DNA of 64,000 bases from positions 62,001 to 126,000 of the forward strand of contig NZ_BMGG01000001.1 of NCBI RefSeq assembly GCF_014640075.1, given 5' to 3'. The DNA is from Chelatococcus reniformis (GTDB taxonomy: Bacteria > Pseudomonadota > Alphaproteobacteria > Rhizobiales > Beijerinckiaceae). Made by a program: the position numbers and the translations under genes. The number at the start of each line of letters is the position of its first letter. The first letter of the stretch is position 1. The notes beneath the pieces were generated by a model that was not told the origin of the DNA, made no database searches, and saw nothing but the letters and a program-made list of their open reading frames with translations. Positions 19,158 to 27,893 of this stretch are shown here, one piece after another.

Positions 19158-20489
19158 TCATTCCGCCGGCACTTGGCGTGCGGTGGTCGTCGCCGCCACG
19201 TCGCTGCGGGCAATGAACCAGCGGCCCGGGCTCGCCGCGATGGCGATCAGGCTGATGATGCCGACGACGACCAGATAGAGCGCGATCGGCCAGGCCGACT
19301 TCGCCCAGATGTAGAGGCTGCTCGCCAGCAGCGGCGTGAGCCCGCCGATCAGGCCCGCGGCGATGCCGTAGGCCAGCGAGATGCCGGTGTAGCGTACGCG
19401 GGCGTGGAACAGGCTCGACACGTAGGCGGGCAGCACCGCGAAGAGCGCGCTGATGCCCACCATCGCAAGCGAGATCGACAGCGTGATGTCGAAGGCGCTT
19501 CCGCCGTCGATCAGCCAGAAGAAGGGGAAGCTGAAGGCGGCCGTCCACAGCGCGCCGAAGAAGGCGACCGGCTTCATGCCGATGCGGTCGGCCAGAACGG
19601 CGAAGGCCGGTAGCATCAGGAGCTCGAAGAACGACGCGACCAGGACGGCGTTGAGCACGACCTGACGCGATGCCCCGACGGTCTGGGTAGCATAGGACAC
19701 GACGAAGATCGCCTGGACGTAGAAGGCGACCGTGGTGCACAGCACGATGCCGCAGCCGATCAGCACATGCCGCAGGTCGTTCCTGAGCACCTCCTTGATC
19801 GGCGCGCCGGCGACCTCGCCGCGCTGCTGCACCTGGACGAAGGAGGGCGATTCCAACAATTTCAGGCGGAACAGCAGCCCGACCAGGATCAGGATGGCGC
19901 TGCCCACGAAGGGGATACGCCAGCCCCAGGCCATGAAGTCCTGCTTGGGCATCAGTGCCAGCAGCGCGAACGTCCCCGTCGACAGGAACAGCGCGATGGG
20001 CGAGCCCATCTGTGGCAGGCTGCCGAAGAAGCCGCTGCGCTTGGGAGGCGCATGCTCCACCGCGATCAGCGCGGCCCCCGCCCATTCCCCGCCAAAGGCG
20101 AAGCCCTGGACACACCGCAGCAGGATCAGCAGGATGGGCGCCAGGACGCCGATGCTGGCGTAGCTCGGGATAAGGCCGATCGCCACGGTGGCTCCGCCCA
20201 TGAGGATGAGCGTGAGGACCAGCATCGACTTGCGGCCGATCTTGTCGCCGAAATGGCCGCAGACGATGCCGCCGAGCGGACGCATGATGGCGCCGGCGGC
20301 GAAGGTGCCGAAGGCGAGCAGGGTGCCCACCAGCGGATCGAAGGTGGGAAAGAAGATCGCGCTGAACACCAGTGCGGTCGCTGTCCCGTAGATGTAGAAG
20401 TCATACCACTCGATGCAGCTGCCCAGCATGGCCGACAGGCCCGCCGTGACCGGCGTGCGTTGTGGTTGCACCAATTCTTCGGTGGTCAT
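19158..20489 (-). CDS. MFS transporter, metabolite:H+ symporter (MHS) type
   Basis: Twelve-helix inner-membrane carrier of 443 residues. Signature elements are SCIEWYDFYIYGTA at the start of helix 1, the loop 2-3 motif GHFGDKIGRKSML, LLRCVQGFAFGGEWAGA, and the repeat motif ADRIGMKPV between helices 8 and 9. This pattern matches the MHS family (shikimate, alpha-ketoglutarate, proline/betaine and aromatic-acid carriers). It is the likely uptake system for the compound processed by the surrounding operon. The start has a strong GGGGGGAG ribosome site. Confidence 0.9.
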   Translation of the reverse strand: MTTEELVQPQRTPVTAGLSAMLGSCIEWYDFYIYGTATALVFSAIFFPTFDPLVGTLLAFGTFAAGAIMRPLGGIVCGHFGDKIGRKSMLVLTLILMGGATVAIGLIPSYASIGVLAPILLILLRCVQGFAFGGEWAGAALIAVEHAPPKRSGFFGSLPQMGSPIALFLSTGTFALLALMPKQDFMAWGWRIPFVGSAILILVGLLFRLKLLESPSFVQVQQRGEVAGAPIKEVLRNDLRHVLIGCGIVLCTTVAFYVQAIFVVSYATQTVGASRQVVLNAVLVASFFELLMLPAFAVLADRIGMKPVAFFGALWTAAFSFPFFWLIDGGSAFDITLSISLAMVGISALFAVLPAYVSSLFHARVRYTGISLAYGIAAGLIGGLTPLLASSLYIWAKSAWPIALYLVVVGIISLIAIAASPGRWFIARSDVAATTTARQVPAE

Positions 20490-20509
20490 GGCACTCCCCC
20501 CTTCTCGTT

Positions 20510-21016
20510 TTAGAAGATCTCGGGCGACTCGCGCGTTGCCGCCTTCGCACTCAGTTGTTCGGCTGCATCCGCGATGGCGCTGACAATGTCGTCGTAGCCG
20601 GTGCAGCGGCACAGGTTGCCGCTGATGGCGCTGCGGATGTCGGCTTCGGTCGGCGTGGCGAAGGCCTCGAGCAGGTCGATCGCGACCAGGATCATGCCCG
20701 ACGTGCAATAGCCGCACTGGAAGCCCTTCTTGGCGATGAAAGCCCGGCGGACCGTCTCGGCGATGGCCGAAGCGCTGCCCTCGAGCGTGACGACCTCGCG
20801 GCCGTCGGCAGCTGCGGCCAAGACGAGGCACGACTTGACCGGCTGCCCGTCGAGCAGGACGGTGCAGGCGCCGCAATCGCCCGTGAGACAGCCGATGCGG
20901 GCGCTCCGGGCGCCGAGGTCACGGATGGCCTCGATGAGGAGCGCGCGTCCGTCGACGTGCGCGACGACATCCCGGTGGTCGAGCCGAAGGGCGAGGTCGA
21001 TCGATGGACGGCTCAT
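20510..21016 (-). CDS. Molybdenum hydroxylase small subunit, two [2Fe-2S] clusters (xanthine dehydrogenase family)
   Basis: Iron-sulfur subunit of 168 residues. The plant-ferredoxin-like domain carries CLTGDCGACTVLLDGQPVKSC, and the second cluster is held by CGYCTSGM together with NLCRCTGYDDI. It passes electrons from the molybdopterin subunit to FAD. Its ATG overlaps the stop of the FAD-subunit gene by four bases. The large, FAD and FeS genes are transcribed in that order, an order seen in many CoxLMS-type enzymes. Confidence 0.94.
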   Translation of the reverse strand: MSRPSIDLALRLDHRDVVAHVDGRALLIEAIRDLGARSARIGCLTGDCGACTVLLDGQPVKSCLVLAAAADGREVVTLEGSASAIAETVRRAFIAKKGFQCGYCTSGMILVAIDLLEAFATPTEADIRSAISGNLCRCTGYDDIVSAIADAAEQLSAKAATRESPEIF

Positions 21017-21840
21017 CGGGCCCCCCTTGCTTGCCGCAATGCCCTCGAGGCGATGGCCGGCGCGACCTGGCGGCGGTAGCCGGCGCCCGCGAACTCGTCC
21101 GACCACTCCTGCGAAATCAGGCTCGGGAGTCGGGCGGCAACCGCCTCGTCGGGATCCCTACCGTCGATCTCGAGCAGCACCGGCACGGCATTGGCGCCGC
21201 CGACAGCAAGGCGGTGCCGAGGACCTCCATCGGTCGCCGCGACGGCGATGCAGGCGGCCGTCACGATCGGCCACGAGCCGGTGCTGAACTTCAGCTTGTG
21301 GTAGCCGCAACCTGCCCCCCCGGGGGGCGGCGCAAAGACCATATGCGTCAACATCTCGTCGGGGCGGCGCGTCGTCTGGAAGGCCCCGGTGTAGAAGTCG
21401 GCGGCCTTGACCTCCCGATGGCCGGTCCTGCTGGCGAGTCGCAGCGTCGCATCGAGCGCCACGAGGCAGGCCGGCACGTCGGAAGAGGGATTGGCGTAGC
21501 AGGCCGAGCCGCCGAGCGTCGCCTGCCCGACGATCTGCGGGCCGCCGGTGACCTGCCCGGCCATCATGGCCAGCAGCGGCAGCTTGGCTCGCAGCGCCTC
21601 GGACTGGAGCACCTGGCGATAGGTCACGCCGGCGCCGACCACGATGTCGCCTGCGATCTCGATGGCGTCGAGGCCGAGGCGGCGGATATCGACCACCGCG
21701 CTTGGCCTTTGCCGACCATAGGTCATGTTGGGCACGAGCCAGGTGCCGCCGCCGAGCACCGCCGCGTCTGCTTGCCCGAGCAGCGCCAGAGCGTCGGCCA
21801 GCGAGCGAGGCGCGTGGTAGTCGAAATCGTGCGCGATCAT
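21013..21840 (-). CDS. Molybdenum hydroxylase FAD-binding subunit (CoxM/HcrB-like)
   Basis: FAD subunit of 275 residues. The nucleotide-binding segments are AVLGGGTWLVPNM and the pair VGAGVTYRQV and TLGGSACYANPSSDVPA, typical of the FAD_binding_5 / CO-dehydrogenase flavoprotein fold. A C-terminal domain follows. It accepts electrons from the [2Fe-2S] subunit. Both ends overlap neighbours by four bases, indicating translational coupling of all three subunits. An open frame continues upstream into the large-subunit gene but is out of frame with it and is not coding. Confidence 0.92.
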   Translation of the reverse strand: MIAHDFDYHAPRSLADALALLGQADAAVLGGGTWLVPNMTYGRQRPSAVVDIRRLGLDAIEIAGDIVVGAGVTYRQVLQSEALRAKLPLLAMMAGQVTGGPQIVGQATLGGSACYANPSSDVPACLVALDATLRLASRTGHREVKAADFYTGAFQTTRRPDEMLTHMVFAPPPGGAGCGYHKLKFSTGSWPIVTAACIAVAATDGGPRHRLAVGGANAVPVLLEIDGRDPDEAVAARLPSLISQEWSDEFAGAGYRRQVAPAIASRALRQARGAR

Positions 21841-24266
21841 GAGAGCGCCCCCGCCAGCAGCGGCAGCAGGCGGTCCGGCTTGAACGGCACGCGGTTCACG
21901 TGGCGGCCGTGCTCGCCCAGCGCATCGGCGATCGCATTGGTGATCACCGACATTGCGCCGCCGAAGCCGGACTCGCCGGCGCCCTTGGTGCCGAGCGGTT
22001 GAAACGGGCTCGGCGTGACGCGGTGGCCCATCCTGATGCGCGGCAGATCCGGGGCGCGAGGCAGCACATAGCTCTTGAAGCGATTGGTGCGGGTGGCGCC
22101 GCTTTCGTCGTAGAGCAGTTCCTCCCAGAGGGCGGCGCCGATGCCCATAGCGACCGCCCCGCGAAACTGCCCCTCGACCAGCCCCGGATTGACCACGACG
22201 CCGCAATCGTGGATCGCGGCGTAATCGAGCACGCGCACCTGCGCCGTGGCGACGTCGATCTCGATCGCCGCCGCATGCACCGAATAAGGAAACGACGGAT
22301 AGGCGCTGATCCGACCGAACTCGTCTGGAACATGCCGGATATTGGGTGAGCGATAAGTCTTGATCACTTGCAGCGGCAGCTCGATGTCGGCCGCGATCGA
22401 ATAGGCGTGCGTATAGATGGTCGACACCGCCTGCTTGAACGGGACCGAGCGATCGGCGTCTGCGTCGACACAGATGCGGCCCTGCGCGAACACCAGTTCG
22501 CCGGGCTCCGCCTGCAGTAGCGTCGCGGCGCATGCCGCAACGCGCGATTTGAGTTCGCGGGCGGCCAGGACGGCAGCGGCGCCACCGAACATCAGGCTGC
22601 GGCTGCTGGTGTTGCCGGTACCGAACGGGGTGATGTCGGTGTCGCCCTGAATGATCGTGACGTCATCGGGCAAGAGGCCGAAGACGTCGGCGACGATCTG
22701 CGCGATGCCGGTCTCGTTGCCGCCGCCCGGCGAGGTCACGCTGGTCGCGACCCGCACCGTGCCGGTCGGGTCGACGGTTACGGTCGAGGTCTCGAACCCG
22801 GCCTGCATCGAACCCGGAAACGATGCCCCCTCCGGCGTGAGATCGAACGCGAAGCCGATGCCGATGCGCTTGTCGTTGCTGTCCGCGTCCTGCTGCCGCT
22901 GCCGCCATTCATCGAGGGGAAACAGATCGAGCAGTTGGTCGAGCGCGGGCGCGTAGTCGCCGCTGTCCAGATTGAGGCCGGATGGAAGCCGATGCGGAAA
23001 GGCTTGCTTGGGCAGGAGATTACGTCGCCTGACCTCGATCGAGCTCATGCCGAGCTCGACCGCGATCAACTCGACGGCGCGCTCCATCACCAGGTTCGCG
23101 GTTTCCTTGCCGTAGCCGCGTATGCCCTGCCAGGGCGGCTTGTTGGTCGTCACGGCCACGGCGTCGACGGCCACGTTGGGCACGTCGTAGACGGTCGGAA
23201 AAACCGTCGGCGTCACCATCGCCATGACCCAGCCGCCGCCGGCGCCAATGGCGCCGACATCGGCGACGATGGTGTTCCGGAACGCTATGATCCTGCCCTG
23301 GGCATCGGCCGCGATTTCGAAGCGGTGCGTCTGCTCGCGCGCATTGGCGAGAAAGCACTCCTCGCGGCTTTCGAGGAACGCCACCGGGCGCTTGAGCTCA
23401 CGGCTGAGGATCGCGACCAGCGCTTCCTCGGGATGCCCGACCATCTTCAGGCCGAAGGTGCCGCCGGCGGGCGGCGCCACCACGCGGATCTGCGCCTCCC
23501 TCAGCCCAAGCACCTGCGCCAGCATCCAGCGGGTCGGGTGCGGCTGCTGCAAGGTGCCGTGCAGCGTGAGATGGGAAGCGCGGTCGTCCCAATCCGCGAT
23601 GTAGCAGCGCGGCTCCATCGGGGCGCTGGTCCCCGACCCGAACGAGATCTCGCCGCCCACGGTCCGAAACGCCGCCTGGAACGCCCGGTCGAGGTCGCCC
23701 TGACGGATCGTGTCGCGCGCGACCACGTTGGTCGGCCAATCCGCGCGGGCCAGCGCCCCGCCCGGCGCCAGCGCCGCCGCTGCGTCGAGAACCGGCTCGA
23801 GCATGTCGTAGTCGATCTCGACGAGGGACTTTGCCGCCTCCGCATCGTTCAGAGACGTCGCGACGACGGCCGCAATCGGCTGGCCGACGTACAGCACCTC
23901 GTCCGCGGCCAGGCACCAGATATCGACCGGGCCCGGGAACCGCTCGCGCGGCACGCGCGTCGGCATCGGCGCCGAGCAGGCACGAACGTCCGCGCCCGTG
24001 AAGACCGCCACCACGCCAGGCGCCGCACTCGCGGCCGCGGTGTCGATCCGCCCGATCCGGGCATGGGCGTGCGAACTGCGTACAATCGCGACGCGCAGCG
24101 TCCCCGGCGCGATCATGTCGGCAGTGTAGTCGATATGGCCGAGGACGAACCGGTCGGCATCCTTGCGGGGGATGTCCCGGCCAACCCACGCCGCGGTGCC
24201 TACACCTGCGTGGCTAAGGGCCGGGCCGGTGCCGTTCGCGGCGCTTTCCTGCTCTGGAATAGCCAT
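21837..24266 (-). CDS. Molybdenum hydroxylase large (molybdopterin) subunit
   Basis: Catalytic subunit of 809 residues of the xanthine dehydrogenase / aldehyde oxidase family, which hydroxylates C-H bonds in aromatic rings, N-heterocycles or aldehydes with water as oxygen donor. Seen are VGQPIAAVVA, the cofactor segments APPAGGTFGLK and PWQGIRGYGKETAN, and the catalytic Glu in GTKGAGESGFGG near the C-terminus. The active-site loop signature of true CO dehydrogenase is not present, so it is not a CO dehydrogenase. It is the first structural gene of the island's operon, behind a palindrome-containing promoter. The substrate is unknown; nicotinate-, quinoline- or isoquinoline-like rings are possibilities only. 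Confidence 0.92.
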   Translation of the reverse strand: MAIPEQESAANGTGPALSHAGVGTAAWVGRDIPRKDADRFVLGHIDYTADMIAPGTLRVAIVRSSHAHARIGRIDTAAASAAPGVVAVFTGADVRACSAPMPTRVPRERFPGPVDIWCLAADEVLYVGQPIAAVVATSLNDAEAAKSLVEIDYDMLEPVLDAAAALAPGGALARADWPTNVVARDTIRQGDLDRAFQAAFRTVGGEISFGSGTSAPMEPRCYIADWDDRASHLTLHGTLQQPHPTRWMLAQVLGLREAQIRVVAPPAGGTFGLKMVGHPEEALVAILSRELKRPVAFLESREECFLANAREQTHRFEIAADAQGRIIAFRNTIVADVGAIGAGGGWVMAMVTPTVFPTVYDVPNVAVDAVAVTTNKPPWQGIRGYGKETANLVMERAVELIAVELGMSSIEVRRRNLLPKQAFPHRLPSGLNLDSGDYAPALDQLLDLFPLDEWRQRQQDADSNDKRIGIGFAFDLTPEGASFPGSMQAGFETSTVTVDPTGTVRVATSVTSPGGGNETGIAQIVADVFGLLPDDVTIIQGDTDITPFGTGNTSSRSLMFGGAAAVLAARELKSRVAACAATLLQAEPGELVFAQGRICVDADADRSVPFKQAVSTIYTHAYSIAADIELPLQVIKTYRSPNIRHVPDEFGRISAYPSFPYSVHAAAIEIDVATAQVRVLDYAAIHDCGVVVNPGLVEGQFRGAVAMGIGAALWEELLYDESGATRTNRFKSYVLPRAPDLPRIRMGHRVTPSPFQPLGTKGAGESGFGGAMSVITNAIADALGEHGRHVNRVPFKPDRLLPLLAGALS

Positions 24267-24297
24267 CTCGAGCCCGTTTCCTCTGTTTATACGTGGG

Positions 24298-24325
24298 TTT
24301 TAAACACGTGTTTTGATAGCGTCAA
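24298..24325 (-). promoter_or_regulatory. Promoter with palindromic operator for the molybdenum-hydroxylase operon
   Basis: On the minus strand TTGACG (24325-24320) and TTAAAA (24303-24298) are 16 bases apart. The 12-base perfect palindrome AAACACGTGTTT (24302-24313) sits in the spacer and touches the -10 element, a position where a bound repressor would block RNA polymerase. The translation start lies 32 bases further on. The TetR-type gene just upstream is the natural candidate repressor. Promoter and operator are predictions from sequence. Confidence 0.5.
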
Positions 24326-24480
24326 CCACGAGCGTGGATGGAAGCATCGGTTGCGCGTCGAGCCTGGCGCCAGCTTGGAGAATGAAGAACGGCCCCAATC
24401 TCGGGCCGCGCTGCCTCAGCGGTCGCTTGCAACCCGGCGTTCACCAGACGATCGCCGCGCTCCCGAAGCTTACGACTAAG

Positions 24481-25191
24481 CTAAGACGTTGCCGCGAGCC
24501 GCCTGGACCTGGCTTTGGAGACGGGCGCCTGTACTTCGCGAGCCCCCATCATGCCGCCGATGAGGAAGTTGACCATCGCGTCGCGAAAATCGCGCGCGTT
24601 GCCGGCGTCGATCTTCCCCTCGGATAGCTGGGCAGTTCGATCACGGATGCTGAGGTCAGCCACGCTGTAGACGACCGTGCCGATCATGAAGGCATAGCGC
24701 CAGAAGAAATCGTTCGGCTCGAGATGCGGACAGGCGAGCGAAATCGCCTCGATGAACCGCTTGGCCATCGGATCGAAATGCCGCTTGATGATCGCCCGCG
24801 TGAGATCCGTCGGGGCAATGCGATGCTGCATGACGAGGCGAGCGAACAGTCGCCCGCTCTCGCCCGTATCCACATAAGGCCTGATGAAGATCTCGAGGAT
24901 CGCCTTGAGCTCCGGCGGGCATTTCGCCGCCTTGGCGCGCGCCAGACAGTCTTCCAAATCGACGAGCCGTTGCTTGTTCAGCCGTGTCGACAATTGGCTG
25001 AACACCGCAAGAGTCAAATCGGATTTAGAGCCGAAGTAATAACTTACAGCCGCCAGATTAACGTTGGCCCGCCCGGTGATCTCCCGCAACGTCGCCTTGT
25101 CGACGCCTTTCTCGGCAAACACGAACTCCGCCGCCTGCATCAGGCGTTCGGTGATCTGCTTGTCCTGGGGGTCGAGGCGCTTCTGTCGCAT
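24481..25191 (-). CDS. TetR/AcrR-family transcriptional regulator
   Basis: A 236-residue regulator. Residues about 12-60 form the TetR helix-turn-helix, with AAEFVFAEKGVDKATLREIT and NVNLAAVSYYFGSKSDL; the C-terminal helical part would bind an effector and dimerise. It lies upstream of the molybdenum hydroxylase operon on the same strand, 214 bases away, with a palindrome in the operon promoter. The likely role is substrate-induced derepression of the catabolic operon. The effector is unknown. Confidence 0.9.
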   Translation of the reverse strand: MRQKRLDPQDKQITERLMQAAEFVFAEKGVDKATLREITGRANVNLAAVSYYFGSKSDLTLAVFSQLSTRLNKQRLVDLEDCLARAKAAKCPPELKAILEIFIRPYVDTGESGRLFARLVMQHRIAPTDLTRAIIKRHFDPMAKRFIEAISLACPHLEPNDFFWRYAFMIGTVVYSVADLSIRDRTAQLSEGKIDAGNARDFRDAMVNFLIGGMMGAREVQAPVSKARSRRLAATS

Positions 25192-25337
25192 GAGCGAATT
25201 AGGGCACCCGGTCGCCGCCGGTCAAGGCGTGCCTCCGCCGCCCCGTTTCAGGGCTGACGCCCTCGGCGGCGCGGGCGTTCTTGCCAAGCGACGAAGGGCG
25301 CGCCCAGAAGAGGGAGTCGAAGCGCGGGAGATGCCCC

Positions 25338-26042
25338 ATGCCCCAATATGACCGCCGCTACCGCGAACTGAAGGCAGCCGGCCTGCCCGGCTGGGCCGGT
25401 GCCGCGCATACGCGGGGCCTTGCGCGTCTCACCGCCGCGCTCGATCGGCTCGGCTCGGAGGGCGCGATCCCGGCGGCGCCGGCCGATTTGCTCGAGCTCG
25501 GCTGCGGCAACGGCCTGGGCGCGCTGGCGATGGCACAACGGGGCTACCGCGTCCACGGCATCGACCTGTCGCCGACGGCCATCGCCTGGGCCGAGGAGCG
25601 CTTCGCTGCCGCAGGGCTGGCGGGCGCGTTCCGGATAGGCGATGTCCGCGAAATGTCCGCCTTCGCCGATCAGAGTTTCGATATCGTGCTCGACGGCAGT
25701 TGCCTGCATTGCCTGATCGACGACGACGACCGGGCCCGCTGCCTGACCGAGGTGCGGCGCATGCTGCGGCCGGCCGGGGCCTTCATCGTCAGCCATATGT
25801 GCGGACCGCCGAAGTCGGCTGACGCCAAAGCCCGCTTCGATGTACAGACCTGCCGGCTGATCGAGGACGGCGCGCCCGCACGGGCGCTGAAGCCGCTCGC
25901 GGCCCTCGCTGCCGAACTCACGGCGGCGGGTTACACCGTGTGCCGGACCTGGCTGGCGGAGAACCCCTGGTGGGACCATGCCACCCTCGTGTGCTCGTCG
26001 TCATGGCACGCCAGCGCCATCTGCTCATCGACGGCGCCGTGA
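25338..26042 (+). CDS. Class I SAM-dependent methyltransferase
   Basis: A 234-residue enzyme with a Rossmann-type SAM site: LLELGCGNGLGALAMAQRG (motif I), HGIDLSPTAIAWAEERF (motif II) and the acidic IVLDGSCLHCLI. The methyl acceptor is unknown. The ATG at 25338 follows GGGAG. The last 20 or so codons appear not to belong to the original gene: from about 25985 the DNA matches, in another frame, the decayed LysR gene that follows, so the native C-terminus was probably replaced at a deletion junction. Confidence 0.82.
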   Translation: MPQYDRRYRELKAAGLPGWAGAAHTRGLARLTAALDRLGSEGAIPAAPADLLELGCGNGLGALAMAQRGYRVHGIDLSPTAIAWAEERFAAAGLAGAFRIGDVREMSAFADQSFDIVLDGSCLHCLIDDDDRARCLTEVRRMLRPAGAFIVSHMCGPPKSADAKARFDVQTCRLIEDGAPARALKPLAALAAELTAAGYTVCRTWLAENPWWDHATLVCSSSWHASAICSSTAP

Positions 26043-26427
26043 GCCTCGAGACCTGTCTTGCGCTGGAGCATATCGCGATATCATCGCGCCGGCTCGGTAT
26101 CACGGCCGAAGAGTTCGAGCTCGGACGCCGCGACCTGCGTCGCCGGCTGCGGTTGCGGTTGCGGTTGCGGTTGCGGTCGCGGTCGCGGTCGCGGTCGCGG
26201 TCGCGGTCGCAGCTCTACTTTGCCGCCTTTCGGCTGGCCAGCGAGACGGACCTGGTTCTCACCATGCCGGAGCGCTATGCGCTCGCGGTCAACGTGCATT
26301 TCGACAATCAGCTGTTGCCGTTTCCCTTTGTGCGCCCCGAGTACGGGCACTGTCTGTACTGGCCTGCCAATCCGATGCCGACCCGGCAAATCAATGGCTG
26401 CGCCAGCTACTGCTCCAGACGCATTAG
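25985..26427 (+). pseudogene. LysR-family regulator remnant (effector-domain tail with repeat expansion and frameshift)
   Basis: Only the C-terminal part of a LysR effector domain survives. Recognisable pieces are VLVVMARQRHLLIDGAVSLE, LEHIAISSRRLGITAEEFEL, FRLASETDLVLTMPERYA and, after a frameshift near 26365, DADPANQWLRQLL before a stop at 26425-26427. The N-terminal DNA-binding domain is absent: the preceding DNA is a methyltransferase gene. A hexanucleotide repeat (26145-26210) has replaced part of the domain with alternating Arg-Leu and Arg-Ser. Truncation, repeat and frameshift together make a functional protein very unlikely. Confidence 0.72.
26145..26210 (+). repeat. Hexanucleotide tandem repeat, 11 units
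   Basis: Eleven consecutive six-base units: one GGCTGC, four GGTTGC, then six GGTCGC, all phased without interruption. In the LysR remnant frame they encode Arg-Leu and Arg-Ser dipeptides. The two unit types in separate blocks suggest stepwise slippage after one base change. Confidence 0.95.
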
Positions 26428-26480
26428 AGCGTCTTCGAGCGAAGCGGACGCCGGTTCGCGTGAAGAAAACGCGACAAATC
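26425..26480. repeat. Dispersed intergenic repeat of the Bradyrhizobium-type family
   Basis: The segment beginning TTAGAGCGTCTTCGAGCG and running through GGTTCGCGTGAAGAAAACGC has the form of a repeat found many times in Bradyrhizobiaceae genomes, often directly at gene ends. Here it starts at the stop codon of the LysR remnant. Family assignment is from memory of the motif. Confidence 0.5.
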
Positions 26481-26543
26481 AATGAGATAGAGAATTTCGG
26501 CGATTCGAAGAGACGCCGAAGGGCGCTCGCCGCTTGCGAGCCG

Positions 26544-27893
26544 CTACGTCGGAGGCGTGCCGTTCGCCGCCAAGGCTTCGCCGACCATGTAGAGCGAGCC
26601 GGTGATCAGCACGCGCGGCGCTCTCGCCCAGACCCGCTCGCGAAGGCTCGCCAGCGCCGCTTCGATGCCGGTGCGGCTCTCGGCCCTGAGCCCGGCGGCA
26701 AGTCCGATCTCCGCCAACTCCTCCGCCGGCCGCGCCGCCAGCTGGCCGCGGATCGGCACCGCGAGGAGATCGCTCGCCAAACCGGCGAAGGAGCCGAGAA
26801 AGCCTCGCGCATCCTTGGTGCCGAGCATGCCGGCGATGAGCACCAGCGGCGCCGGGCTCTTTTCCTCGAGCTCGGCCATCGCCGCGGCAATGGCGCGGCC
26901 GCCGTCCGGGTTGTGGCCGCCGTCGAGCCACACCTCGCTGCCGGCAGGCGCCAGTTCGGTGAGGCGGCCGCCCCTGAGCCGCTGCAGGCGCCCCGGCCAC
27001 TGGGCCGAGCCGAGACCGGTCTCGATCGCCGCACGAGCGACCCCGGCAAAGCCGGCGGCGCGCAGCGCCGCGATGGCGGCCCCCGCGTTGACGTGCTGAT
27101 GCCGGCCGGCGAGGCGCGGCAGCGGCAGGTCGAGGAGGCAGCTCGCGTCCTCGTAGATGAGGCGGCCCGCCTCCTCGCGCGCCAGGAAGTCCTGGCCTCC
27201 GACCCACACCGTCGCTCCGACGCGCTCGGCCGCGGCCTCGAGCACGGCGGTGGTCTCCGGCCCCTGTTGGGCAATGATCGCCGGCCGGCCGCGCTTGAAC
27301 ACGCCCGCCTTCTCCGCCGCGATCTGGGTGACGCTGTCGCCGAGGTATTCGGCGTGGTCGAGGGAGACCGGCGTCACCACCGCCGCCGCCGGCGCGTCGA
27401 TGACGTTGGTGGCGTCGAAGCGGCCACCAAGGCCCACCTCGAGCAGCAGCGCGTCGGCCGGATGATCGGCGAACAGCGAGACGGCCGCCGCCGTGGTGAT
27501 CTCGAATACGGTGATGGGCGCCCCGGCGTTGAGCGCCTCGCACATGCGCAGCGCTGCCACCAGCCGATCCTCGTCGACGAACCGCCCGCCCCCGGTCCGG
27601 CCCAGCCGGATGCGCTCATGGAAGCGCACGAGGTGGGGCGAGGTGTAGACGTGCACCCTGAGCCCCGCCGCCTCGAGCATCGCGCGCATGAAGGCGATGG
27701 TCGATCCCTTGCCGTTGGTACCGGCCACATGCACCACCGGCGGCAGGCGCCGCTCGGGATGGCCGAGCCGGTCGAGCAAGCCCTGGATGCGCTCCAGCGA
27801 CAGATCGATCGCCTTGGGGTGCAGACCAAGGAAGCGGGCGATCAGGGCGTCCGAGGAGTCCGGAGCGCCCTCAGCCGGCAGGACTGTGCTCAT
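26544..27893 (-). CDS. folC: Bifunctional folylpolyglutamate synthase / dihydrofolate synthase
   Basis: ATP-dependent ligase of 449 residues that joins glutamate to dihydropteroate and then extends the glutamate tail of folates. Seen are the P-loop [38 protein letters not shown], the Mur-ligase-like [24 protein letters not shown] and [14 protein letters not shown]. The start overlaps the accD stop by four bases, so it is co-translated with accD, as in many Proteobacteria. Confidence 0.95.
   Translation of the reverse strand: MSTVLPAEGAPDSSDALIARFLGLHPKAIDLSLERIQGLLDRLGHPERRLPPVVHVAGTNGKGSTIAFMRAMLEAAGLRVHVYTSPHLVRFHERIRLGRTGGGRFVDEDRLVAALRMCEALNAGAPITVFEITTAAAVSLFADHPADALLLEVGLGGRFDATNVIDAPAAAVVTPVSLDHAEYLGDSVTQIAAEKAGVFKRGRPAIIAQQGPETTAVLEAAAERVGATVWVGGQDFLAREEAGRLIYEDASCLLDLPLPRLAGRHQHVNAGAAIAALRAAGFAGVARAAIETGLGSAQWPGRLQRLRGGRLTELAPAGSEVWLDGGHNPDGGRAIAAAMAELEEKSPAPLVLIAGMLGTKDARGFLGSFAGLASDLLAVPIRGQLAARPAEELAEIGLAAGLRAESRTGIEAALASLRERVWARAPRVLITGSLYMVGEALAANGTPPT

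Noticed and set aside
21837-24266. Reading the large molybdenum subunit as CO dehydrogenase (CoxL)
   Set aside because: The characteristic active-site loop of true CO dehydrogenases was not found; the protein belongs to the broader hydroxylase family.
26145-26210. Repeat tract considered as part of a CRISPR array
   Set aside because: The units are six bases long and contiguous, without spacers; it is a simple microsatellite-type tract.
16500-26543. Accessory island as an integrative element with att sites or an integrase
   Set aside because: No integrase, transposase, tRNA target or flanking direct repeat could be seen.
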